Source of the DNA: Kingdonia uniflora
Lineage: Eukaryota > Streptophyta > Magnoliopsida > Ranunculales > Circaeasteraceae
Assembly: GCA_014058105.1 (NCBI GenBank)
Contig: JACGCM010002780.1
Location: 186,001 to 250,000 of the forward strand
DNA: 64,000 nt
Direction of reading: 5' to 3'
The notes beneath the pieces are model-generated. The model made no database searches and was not told where the DNA came from. It saw only the letters and a list, made by a program, of their open reading frames with translations. Positions 39,680 through 49,667 of this stretch are shown here, piece after piece; within the stretch, counting starts at the first letter, position 1, and each line of letters starts with the position of its first letter. A program made the position numbers and the translations under genes.

Positions 39680-42600
39680 ATACTTTTCCAATTCATAATT
39701 TTTTTTCTCTAGTGCAAATTACTTTTTCTCATCGTTAGATTTGTTGCCTACAATTACGAAGGAGGAGATTAGCGTTCTGATTGCAAGAGCCACCCGAGCA
39801 AATGAATAGGATACAGAAGCAGCACGTAAACAAGGTTAGTAATTCTGGTTTTGGTGGTTTTTTGGTTTTTATTTATTAAGAATTGATAAACAAACAAGAT
39901 TTAAATATGTGTAATGTTGTTGTAGTATGAATTTGATTGAAAGTGAATGGTTTGTAAGTAGGAGACAATAAAATAGTGCTAGGGTTTGACAGAGGGATTT
40001 TGAACTTGTGATTTAGTTGTGACTGTTATTGGTGTAATGGTGGAAAAAATGTAGTCGTAGGGGGTTATAGATGGGTTATGACATGAGCAGTGTGATAAAT
40101 GGGTGGAGATGAGTAGAGAGAGTGATCAGTTGGTGGTGTTGTGGTTACGGTATGATTGTAGAGAAGTTGTTTTAATACAACGAGATTATCGAGGATTTTG
40201 TTTTTTTTTGGGATTTGGCCGGATTTTGTGCCGGAGAAGGTGAATTTTAATTTTGAATGATGGTATTTTTGGTGGGAAACAGGTGAAGTGTCTTCGAGAA
40301 GCTATTGAGTTTCCTAAAATTCTACCAAAATTAAACAAGATTAACAAGTTATCGATGTTTATTATTTAAAATAAAAAGGCATCAAGAACTAAGCATATTC
40401 GTTACTAATCGAAGATAGGAATATGAATTAAATCATATGAATTGTATCAAGAACTGTAGTATTAAATATAAATGTAAAATGATAGTAGCAGACAATAAAT
40501 TGAATGACGTGTTGGAGAGTAATCTCGACAATGATATGATTATGAATATATGAACGTATGAACATATATATGTATCACATATGATAGGTTCTAGCTGTGT
40601 AAAAAATATGGAATCTGATGTACAGGTTCTTTTTAAAATGGCTGAACCAATTCAAAATGATGAAAAAGATATATACGCGAATCTCGAAGGTGTAGTGTCC
40701 CTGATGATTGATGTGAGGACTTGTGTACAACAGTTGGAAGGGAGATATAGGGTGGGGTCGAGTAGTACAGATCTAGGTAGCGTGGAACAGTTTAGGGTGA
40801 CACAAAGTTTTTCTGACCTGTCTGATGAGGAGGCCACAGAGACGGATGTGGATCATGAGCCCTATGCTAGTGATCGAGAAGGTAGTGGGGATGGGGAAGA
40901 AGATGTGAAGGAGGGCGAGGAGGCATGTTATAGAGAGGGTCCAGAGACCAAAGAGAAATTAAGCTTCAAGAAGAAGTGCGGTATTCCTGGGGATATATGG
41001 TTAGAGGAGTACCAGTCTAAAATGATTGACCAGGAAATACCCTTGAATGGTATTCTGGTGCATCGAGAACAAATAAAGAAGGGGTTGAAGCTTCCCCTCG
41101 GAGCGGACCAGAAAAAGTTAATGAACTTTTTTGATGTAGCCCCTGGTCAGTTCAATCCGAATGTATACAAACTATTTAGGGTATTTGGGGCAATAAATGG
41201 TCGACTTAAGTCCAGGGGTAAGGAGTTAATAACCGTTGATGATATATGTGTGTACTACACGCTCAGGATGAACCCGTAGAAGTTAGGCTATCGGTACTTG
41301 GCAAGGTTTCTACAAAGACAGTTGTTTTATGATATGATGTCAATGGGGGGAGGGGGAGGGGGGGGGGGGGGGGGGGGGGGCGATACACCGATGAACGATT
41401 ACTTGTCTCCTGGAATTATGAGTTCGACAAGAAAGATCCTGGAGAACCCCTAAAGAGAAAGACTTTTCACTTAGGTTTGTGGTTAGGTAATTGTAATTAT
41501 TGATGTTCGAAGTGTTTGAATGGGATGTGAAGTGTTTCTAACTATTTTATGTTGTTTACAGCGTTGAAAGAGGTCGACAGGAAGTCACAAGTAAAAAAAG
41601 AGTTGTATAAGGTGAGGAAAGATTTCTTTAGTAGGATCGATAATCTGGTCATCGACCAAGATCTCGTGAGCACGCTATTTCAAGAGGGCAGTCTAAAGAG
41701 GTCGATGGTAAAAGGCTCTGAAGTACCTATTATCAACAAAAAAATGTCGGCGAAGGACAAGAAAGCCGCAGATGCTAGCTTGCCACTGGAAAATCCTTCC
41801 TTGGCTGGGTACAATACTGATACAGAGATTAATGCCATGCTAGGAGAGTCTCTGGGAAGGAATAAAAAGAAAAGGCGGCGAGTTATGATGTTCCTTTATT
41901 GTTTCCTCATAAGAGGCTTACTTGACAGTCAGCAACGGAGGAGGTGGCTAGCACCGCTAAATCAGCAGTTGTGGTGGAAGGGCGTCCTCCACGGGGTTCT
42001 GGCAGTGTGGTCCCAAAGAAGACCATTGGTGGCAAGACGTCGAAGAAGAAATTTTTCGAAGAGTCTGGGGCAGAAATTTAGAAGACCATGGATTATTATG
42101 TGTCTGGGATGGATGAGCTTAAGAAGGAGCTGGAGGATTTTTTGATGGGGATTGGGAGATTGAATACGTTCTTTAGCGAGGGTCAAAGGAACATGTCGAA
42201 GGTGAGAAATATTAATGTTTTACTTCGAATGAAATAATTGGTAGGTTACTCGAATACTCATTATATGACTTTGATGCAGATTAAGAAGTTGGCAACTGAA
42301 GCCATGGGTCGTGTTGCGGGCAGTGGTGAGCTGGTAAATCAGATTATTGCCTATAAAAATATAGAGAAGGATTTGATCGCCGAGAAGGCTGAGTTGAATG
42401 TAACGTTTAATAGGTATAAACTCGATGCGAAAAAGGCGAGGGAAGCTGTGCTTGGTGAAGCAAAGAAAGTGGCAGAGAAAGAGAAAAATCTGGCTTTGGC
42501 ATAGCAGAAGACCAACTTTGAAAAAAATGTAAGGGAGGAAGTTGCCGATGTTCAGAAAGCAATAGACCTAGATCAGGGCAAACTTCTCGATGAGGTAAGG

Positions 42601-42834
42601 GCTCAGATGAATGGTGAGAAACAAGAAAGATGTCGATAAGTGAGGATGCATTTTGCTAGACAGTATAAGGAATTTGAGGAAAGGAAAAAATTCTACAAGG
42701 GGCTTGCGAAATCTGGTAGTGCTATTTTTGATGATAGCTCAGATGACGATGTACCCGGGTCAACCAAAGTTATCGAAGATAATGTGATGATGGAGGCTGA
42801 TGGTGTTCGTCCTGGGGAGGTAAACGCTGTGTAG
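39680..42834 (+). pseudogene. Large spliced antisense gene of element A
   Basis: Exon 1 ends at 39834 (EEISVLIARAT... then CAAG|GTTAGT). Exon 2 is 40626-41474: [28 protein letters not shown], an acidic stretch, then [18 protein letters not shown] and [49 protein letters not shown]. The last part resembles Pfam Transposase_28 (from memory). Exon 3 is 41562-42201 ([17 protein letters not shown]...[13 protein letters not shown]). Exon 4 from about 42280 is a coiled coil (AYKNIEKDLIAEKAELN) with an acidic tail (FDDSSDDD). Element B has the same exons and introns. Breaks: stop at 41279, a 35-base G run at 41346-41380, a frame change near 41870 and stops at 42504 and 42640. Confidence 0.75.
41342..41381. 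repeat. Long G homopolymer inside exon 2 of the large antisense gene
   Basis: GGGGGGAGGGGGAGG is followed by more than 20 uninterrupted G. Element B has only GGGGGGG at the homologous place (near 60887 on the minus strand). It destroys the reading frame. Confidence 0.85.
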
Positions 42835-43302
42835 GTTCCCGATGGTGCCCTAAATGAGAATGAATAAAAATCTCCTTCTGAAATGTCAAACATTGTGTAA
42901 GCAATGTTATGTTGGTAAAGTATGTAAAAATGGTCAGTGAGACCAAAACAATTTAATTTGTAGTTTGTGGTGAATATTTGTGTTGCAGAAAATTTTTATT
43001 TGTAAAATAATTTTGTGCATGTGTTTTGTAAATAATTCTAAGTAGTAGATTCGATAAAGTAATTTTATCGAATGCGACTATAGATTCGAACAGATAGGTG
43101 AGGAACGCTTGTTTGCGTGATATGCGAAAGATGGCCATGAAATGGCAAGTAATGAGAATGAGTACCAGATGTATATCCTTAGATGGGTATCTGGATTTAG
43201 ATTTAGGAAGAACAAGATCTCTATCCTGAGTTTGTTCGATAAGTAAAAAGAGCGAAGTAGAATATCCTATAGGTTCCCGATGGTGCCCTAAATGAGAATG
43301 AA
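42832..43302. repeat. 33-base direct repeat at both ends of the 3' region of element A
   Basis: TAGGTTCCCGATGGTGCCCT... stands at 42832-42864, across the end of the antisense gene, and again, identical, at 43270-43302, touching the 61-base array. The distance is 438 bases. Confidence 0.9.
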
Positions 43303-43680
43303 ATAGTAAGGATATTATTTGTCTAATGCATACTTGGCAAGTATAGATCGAGATCAAATCAAAATAGTAAGGATATTGTTTGTCTGATGTATACTTGACA
43401 AGTATAGATCGAGATCAAATAAAAATAGTAAGGATATTGTTTGTCTAATGTATACTTGACAAGTATAGATCGAGATCAAATTGAAATAGTAAGGATATTG
43501 TTTACCTGATGCATACTTGACAAGTATAGATCGAGATCAAATCAAAATAGTAAGGATATTGTTTGTCTGATGTATACTTAACAAGTATAGATCGAGATCA
43601 AGTCTAAATAGTAAGGATATTATTTACCTGATGCATACTTGACAAGTATGGATCGAGATCCAAACAGAAATAGTAAGGAG
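43303..43680. repeat. 61-base tandem array between converging genes of element A
   Basis: ATAGTAAGGATATT starts at 43303, 43364, 43425, 43486, 43547, 43608 and about 43670: six full units of 61 bases. Each holds ATACTTGACAAGTAT, a near-perfect inverted repeat. The array lies between the end of the antisense gene and the end of integrase. Element B has one related site (CATACTTACCAAGTATG, near 58843) and no array. Confidence 0.93.
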
Positions 43681-43739
43681 TAAACTAATAACAACACTTG
43701 TTTATTTGAGTCGATGAAAATGGTTACAATGTCTCATCT

Positions 43740-44740
43740 GTAAAACAGTTTCAGTTGAACAGTATTCCATGGATATTCAAGCTGCATTTCATCTTCAGTC
43801 ATCAGCCAATAAGTTCCACCATCTGTTTTATTGCTGACAATGTATGGCCCTTCCCAGTTTTCTGATATTTTTCTAGATTTTTTAGGCCGAGTACTATCTT
43901 GGATCCGTCGTAAGACAAGGTCTCCAATACCAAATTTTCATTTTTAAATTTTTTTATTGTATGTTATTTTTAATGTATCATTGTATCGTCCCAAATTCAT
44001 AATGGCATTGTCTCGGGCTTCCTCTATCCAATTGAGGTTTCAAAGGAGACCGAGTTCATTGTCTTCATCTGGAGGTCCGAAGGTATATCTGCCTCGGTAC
44101 CAAAAACCATCATGAATGGAGTGCAGCCTATTGAGACTCGTGGAATGGTTTGATAGACCCAGAGAGCACTGAGCAATTCATCCACCCATCGCCCCTTCTT
44201 ATCGTCGAGATGCTTGCATAATCCTTATTTGATGCTTTTGTTTATGGCTTTGGTTTGTCCATTGCCTTGAGTATAATATGGTATGGATGTTGTGAGTTAG
44301 ATTTTGTATTTATGATGGAAAGTAAGTACTTAGGCACCGATGAACTATTTTCCATTATCGGAGCGTATTATATGCGGATAGCCAAACCAGGTGATGATGT
44401 ACTCCCAAAGGAACTTGATGAATTCATTTTCATCATTTTGGCAGAGAGGAACTGCTTTAACCTATTTTGTAAAGTAATCAATGGCGACTAGGATGAACCT
44501 TCAGTTTTCAAATGCTGGATGGAAAGGTCCAATGATGTTGATTCCCCATCATTTGAATGGCCAGAGAACATTGCTAATATGCAAGTCTAAGGCTTGACTG
44601 TTGATGTTTTGGGCATGGATTTGGCATTTGTAGCATTTTCGAACAAAGTCTTCGCAGTCCTGTCTCATTTTGGAATTATATTATCCTTATGTGAATGTGC
44701 ATTGGGCTAATGATCTTCCAGAAATATGTGTGCCACAGAT
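43740..44740 (-). pseudogene. Integrase of element A
   Basis: Integrase would join the new DNA to the host chromosome. Read on the minus strand: zinc-finger end CEDFVRKCYKCQIHA, core FILVAIDYFTK (first Asp), HIIRSDNGK (second Asp), then YYTQGNGQTKAINKSIK (Glu changed to Lys or Ala), RWVDELLSALWVYQT and GCTPFMMVFGTEADIPSD. Stops fall after YFTK and NGK. The gene ends about 60 bases from the 61-base array, converging on the antisense gene. Confidence 0.8.
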
Positions 44741-45021
44741 ACCTTCGCGAAGCTCTCTGATTTTGATTTGAGCTTGTTTATGTGAGATACATTCGATAAG
44801 TGGTCCCCCTCCTGTGATTCGATATAAGATGTGATCTTGGACGGTAAATATGGGGAATTTGGCCAAAAGTGATCGAGTTTCTTATTTATTATTGGGGAGG
44901 ATGTTGGAGTTGAGGTATACATAAAATGGTCTTCTCCAATCTTCAGGATCTTCATCTTCAACAATGGTGATATGGAGTATTGACAGTATATCGAGGCTGG
45001 AATGCTTGATGATTTCAATTT

Positions 45022-45420
45022 CTAAAGATCTTTTTTCACTGTCGCCCAACATGGCGCGATGTAAGCTAACGCATCGGCTTGTCGATTTTCTTGTCGAGGT
45101 AAGTAAGAAATTGTTGCATGTTTGAATTTATGCATCTTTTCTTTAACCAGAGCTGCATAATCAACCATTTTTCCCGTTGTTTTAAAAGTTTTGTTGTAAT
45201 TATTTTCCACGAGTAAAGAGTCGACGTAGACTGCTAATTCTTATGCTCTGAGAGTAAGTGTGAGATTGAGACTGTGAAAGGTTCCTTCATATTCGGTCTC
45301 ATTATTGGGAACTTAGAAGTTTAGCTTGATAACTTTCTCGATTCGATGATTGGAAGGCTTAATGAGGGCGATGCCAATCCTTGATCCTTATGGTCCAGCT
45401 GACCCGCCAATAAAAAGTTG
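45022..45420 (-). pseudogene. Second (archaeal-type) RNase H of element A
   Basis: Reads LFIGGSAGP-stop-GSRIGIALIK, VPNNETEYEG, VDSLLV, then MVDYAALVKEKMHKFKHATI and ENRQADALAYIA. The D-G-S start has become I-G-G-S, losing the first catalytic aspartate, but N-E-x-E-Y and A-D-A-L-A are typical. The domain lies between RT-RNase H and integrase, which defines the Tat lineage in current plant Ty3/gypsy classifications. Confidence 0.78.
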
Positions 45421-45429
45421 CCAACCTGA

Positions 45430-46960
45430 GCTTTTGGACCATATGTCTGGTTCTGCTATTAAGTCATCTATAAAGATTACTTCGAGTTCTTCCCAATCGG
45501 GGTGCTCGACGAGAAAGTCTACCAAAAAGTCGGCAACTGCTTGTTCCTTGATTGATATTTGGGGTTTGAAGAAAATGTCGTATTCTCCTAGAAAAACAGA
45601 CCATTGCTGGATTTGTCGATATTTTTCTTTTTTGGAGAGTACTAGTTTGTGGGGGTATTTGGTGATGACTTTGATAGGATGAGCTTGAAAGTACGGACGA
45701 AGTTTTTGAGAACTGTAGACCCGGGCGTGTAGCTATTTTTTTGCTATTGTGTATCTTTTTTTAACAGGCATAAGTATTTTGCTGATGAAGTAGATTGGCT
45801 TTTCTACTCCGCCATCTTCTCGAATAAGGACGAAACTGATTGAATCTTTAGTTGTGGTTAAGTACATCGTAAATGATTTACCATTAATTGGAGTACTCAT
45901 TATAGGAAGGCACCCAAAGTATCGTTTAAGATCTTGGAAAGCCAGCTCGCAGTCAGGAGTCCAAATGATTTCCTTTTGCCGTTTGTTCGAAAGAGGAGTG
46001 GGGTTGCCCCGAAGAAGGAAGTAAAGGAGTTTGCATCGATCAAATGACTTTGAGATGAATTTCTGAAGAGATGGTATTGTGATTAGTGCCTTGATTTGTG
46101 CTGGGTCGATTTTAATCCCTCTTTTGCTGACCAAATGTTCCAAAAATTTACCAGATGCGACTCCGAATTAACATTTCTCTAGGTTAAGTTTCATCTGGTA
46201 CTTATGAAGGATATCAAAAATGGTTTGGAGGTTACGGGAGTGGTCTTCTCATTTCAAGCTTTTGTAGATCATATGATCAATGTAGACTTCCATAATTGTG
46301 CTGAGATGATCTTTGAACATTTTTGTTATAAGTCTCTGGTAAGTAGCTCCTGCATTCTTCAAGCTAAAAGGCATTACTGTGTAACAGTAGAGACCTCTGT
46401 CGGTAACGAAGGTTGTTTTTTCCTAATCTTCGGCGAGTGGAACCTGGTTATAACCTGAGGTTGCATCAATCATAGATAGATGTTCGTGTCCTGCGACTAA
46501 ATTGAGAAGTTGCAGAATTGGTGGTAGCAGAAAACTATCTTTGGGTGTGAACTTATTGGGTTTAATGAAGTGAACCCAGACCCTAATTTTGCCATTTTTC
46601 TTCGGTACCGCTATGATATTAGAAACCCACTTCGGATTCCTAGCTTCCCGAATAAATCCTATTTGGAGGAGTTTATCAATTTTTTTGTTTACTGCATCGC
46701 GGAGTCGGGGAGCTAGATTCCATCATTTTTGAATGATAGCTTTACTATGTTGAAGGAGGTTAAGTCGGTGGCACGCGATTGAAGGATCGATGCCAGGCAT
46801 TTCAAGGGAATTCCAGGTAATGATGTCGATGCTCTTCTTAAGTAACTGTATCATGGCCTTTTTTCGTCGGTTGACAACTTGGAGCTGATAAAGGTTGCGC
46901 GTCCTGGGCCATCGAGTTCAACAGATTCAACCATCTCGGTGTCTTGCTGCTCGAATATGG
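45430..46960 (-). pseudogene. Reverse transcriptase and RNase H of element A
   Basis: RT motifs on the minus strand: a polyprimidine-rich linker, WVSNIIAVPKKNGKIRVWVH-like strand (near 46600), SMIDATSGYNQV (near 46470) and the catalytic box EVYIDHMIYKS at 46273-46284, where the usual Y-V-D-D is Y-I-D-H. The thumb and RNase H follow in an open frame 46143-45733: KRGIKIDPAQIKALITIPSL, IIWTPDCELAFQDLKRYFGC and TMYLTTTKDSISFVLIREDG. The replaced second aspartate should abolish polymerase activity. Confidence 0.82.
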
Positions 46961-46982
46961 ATGATTTTTCTTGTTGTAATTG

Positions 46983-47600
46983 CTATGCTTTGAGAAGTTT
47001 TAGTGTATGAGGGTTGGTTGTGGCATTTTTGCGCGTACGTACAACTGCTTGGCTACCTTTGATTTCGTAGATCCTGTGATCTGTTAGAAAATGAAGTGCT
47101 AGATGATAAGTAGAAGGCACTGCTTTGATTGAAGATAACCAATTGCGTCCCAAAATTTCCAAATATTTGGACTTTGTATCGATGACAAGAAATTTTATGA
47201 ATGTCATTTCTGAACCCGCCAGAGTTGGCAGAGTAATCTCTCCTGTGGCTGATTCTTTCAAACCATTAAAGCCCGTGATTATTGTTGTCAAAGCTTTTAC
47301 AAAATCTGTAAGGCCTAGGACTTCAATTGCTCTTCTGAACAATACATTTGTGATGCTTCCGGTGTCAATGAGAAGTATATGTAGGTAGTCTTGTCCGAAT
47401 TTGAGCATAATAACGATAGGGTCATCATGAGGGTATTTAACGTGGCTGGTGTCACAGTCTTTGAAGGTGATTTGGTAAGGACGTTTCGATTTGCTTGCGC
47501 TTGGAAGAAGTTTTGCTAATTTTTTTGAGGAGGTTATTTTACAGCAAGACGTAATCCGATCGCCTTGTTTTCTTTTCTTCCCTTTTTCAATCTCGATCAT
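46983..47600 (-). pseudogene. Protease region of element A
   Basis: An open frame of 205 residues. The catalytic motif LLIDTGSITNVLF (D-T-G) is intact, and the second strand reads YLEILGRNWLSSIKAVPSTY. It starts with a basic stretch (EKGKKRKQGD) and SKRPYQITFKDCDTSHVKYP, the usual link from gag. Although this frame has no stop, gag before it and RT after it are broken, so it could not be made as part of a polyprotein. Element B's copy (55267-55821) has D-T-R instead. Confidence 0.82.
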
Positions 47601-47649
47601 ATACAGGTGGTGAGCTTGCCCCTGGACCTTATTTTGCTCTACTTCTTTA

Positions 47650-49112
47650 TTTTTTGCTTCATTCTGGAGAAACTTTTGGATGTCGATGGCCTAATTGTGG
47701 AGTCTTCTAGCTAATAGGATACGATGAAAGATGCACTCATCTCCCTTTATCCTCGGTAAGATAGCGGAGAAAGTCTATGTCATTGGTGGCAGAACTGGGA
47801 CAGGTCTGTCGGGTTTGCCGTTCCTTCTTCTATTATTGTCGGTATTTTTGTCGCGTTGTTTAAGTGCTTCAGTAGTGACCGCTTGTTGGGATGGGGTCGA
47901 TGATGTTCCTCGAGAATGGATGACAGATGATCTTTTCATCTTATCTTTCTTTAATTGCTCCAGTTCGATGTAATTATTAACTATATCAATCATTTCTCTG
48001 ACTGTTCGTGGCTTGTGCAGAGTAAGCTCTTCTTAAACCTTTGAGTCAATGTGCAGGGTGGAGGTGAATGCTGGAACTACGTTTTTGGGGTCTGAGTTCC
48101 CAATCTTCCTTGTTTCCTATAAGAAGTGTTTATAAAAGCTTGCCAAGGTCTCTTTTGCGCCTTGCTCAAAGTAAAACAAGGAATCGACAGTGATCTCTCC
48201 TTCTCTAGCATGAACTTAATTAGATTCAAAAAGATGTTATAACTGGCTGAACGTGATGGTGGAGGTCTCTTGAATAGTATGGAACCAACGGAGTGGTTCT
48301 TCCTTCAGGCTCATGTTGAATAGCTTACACAGCATGTGGTCGATTTTGGGGTTGAAGTGTTGAACATGGGTAAGTGGGTCAGTCAGGCCTGCATACTGAA
48401 TAAATTTGGGCATATGGAAATTTTCTGAGATAGGCATAATTTCGAGATGAGGGGAGATGGGGTTTGTCTCAATTCTATCAAGCGTGGATTTTTGGCCTGG
48501 AATATCAGAGTTTATGGCTTGAATCCTATTATTAAGGTTGTCCAAGGTGACAAACTGTTGCGGGAGAAATGGAAAAGCTGTAACCTGAGGAACAAAATCT
48601 CCCTATCCTTCTAGTCCCAATCGATCCCTGATTAGTCTTCTTTCAAGTGGAGGGGGGGTCTGATGATGCGTGCGTCGACTTCCTTGAGTTGTCGACATTA
48701 AGGATGTTAAGCCAAAATGTCGAGAAGCTCTGCTTGGATTCCTAGATCTGGATCGAGAAATTCATAGCTCGTCTTCCCGTGGTTGATCATCGCGTTGAAT
48801 TACTCTTGATCTATGCTCGCTACGGGCGAGTGGAGTGGACGTTTATCGACCAGTTAGTCGATCTTGTGTTCTCCTCAGTCTTTCCATTTCTTTATGATAT
48901 GTTTGATTATGCTGATCTAAGGCTTTCCTTCGTTCGTCTATCTCCGCTTGAAGAGCTTGAGCGTGGACACACTGATCTTCCACCAGTCTTTGGGCTTTTT
49001 TTGCGGCCATTTGTTTTTGAAGCTCGAGTACTGCACCATGCAGATCAATAGTCCCTGGTATTTCCTAATTTCTTACGGTACTAGAATGGCTTCTTAGGTT
49101 CATGTTTGTCAT
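47650..49112 (-). pseudogene. Gag of element A
   Basis: Starts at the ATG at 49112 (MTNMNLRS, the same start as in B). A helical segment (AVLELQKQMAAKKAQRLVED, HAQALQAEIDERRKALDQ) is followed by TQGSRRTHHQTPPPLERRLI and the gag core NPISPHLEIMPISENFHMPK, then KFIQYAGLTDPLTHVQHFNP and SLKEEPLRWFHTIQ (48545-48237). Stops occur at about 49082, 48808, 48606 and within 48236-48000. A later open part has MIDIVNNYIELEQLKKDKMK. No clear zinc knuckle was found. Confidence 0.78.
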
Positions 49113-49155
49113 CGGTTGGTGTTTAGATCAGTGATGTTAAAAAAAAGTGTGGTAA

Positions 49156-49175
49156 TTCCTACAGATGGCACCAAT
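49156..49175 (-). promoter_or_regulatory. Primer binding site of element A
   Basis: Minus strand TTGGTGCCATCTGTAGGAAT, one base from the LTR. It resembles TTTGGCGCCGTCTGTGGGAA, which I recall as a frequent Tat-lineage primer site. Confidence 0.7.
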
Positions 49176-49176
49176 T

Positions 49177-49667
49177 GTAGTGGAGTATTTTTTGGAAAGA
49201 GAATCTTTGCCAATACTTATTCGTAAAGGGAATACAACAAGACTAGATAAACAAGATTTTACATGGAAAAACTCAGTAAAAGCTGAGAAAAACTACGACC
49301 TCGAGGAGGATTTTGATATAAAATCCAGTATATTGCTAGCTATTACAGAATTTGGAATGATAATAGGGGTAAAGTAATTAGATGGTAAGGTTTGCAAATT
49401 ATCGGCTTGTTCTCATCTATTCTCTGCAAGTATTTATAGTAGACATAGGTAGTTTAAAAATAGAAAGAAATAGTCTCCTATTCCGGGGGGAGTAGACGAA
49501 CTTTGCGGATCTCTAACAACTCTTTTCTTGACCAGGCACAACGACTACTTTTGGCAGGCCAAGGACTTGAGGTAACTTTTAGAATGTTGACCTTTGATTA
49601 TGAATGGCTGTCTTCGACTACGCTTTGCTGGCTTACTCTTGTCAAATCTGGGGAATATGCTACTACA
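49177..49667 (-). repeat. 5' LTR of element A
   Basis: 491 bases; on the plus strand TGTAGTGGAGTATTTTTT...GAATATGCTACTACA. It aligns along its length with the reverse complement of 53032-53504 (LTR of B), sharing GAGAAAAACTACGACCTCGA-type and CTACTACA ends. Confidence 0.85.

Larger units (their letters stand above)
37741..49667 (-). mobile_element. Tat-type Ty3/gypsy element A, 3' LTR reduced to a stub
   Basis: On the minus strand: 5' LTR 49177-49667, primer site, gag, protease, RT, RNase H, second RNase H and integrase down to about 43740. Antisense genes on the plus strand occupy 38026-42834, and a 47-base piece of LTR at 37741-37787 marks the 3' end. The second RNase H before integrase is the mark of the Tat lineage. 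A 61-base tandem repeat separates the two converging gene sets. Its closest relative here is element B. Confidence 0.85.

Noticed and set aside
42953..43357. 134-codon minus-strand frame
   Set aside because: It lies in the 3' region and the tandem array and matches no pol segment; it is open by chance.
43303..43680. CRISPR-like array
   Set aside because: Units are contiguous copies of one 61-base sequence with no unique spacers, in a plant retrotransposon.
47125..47388. Plus-strand frame in element A
   Set aside because: It is opposite the well-supported protease frame.
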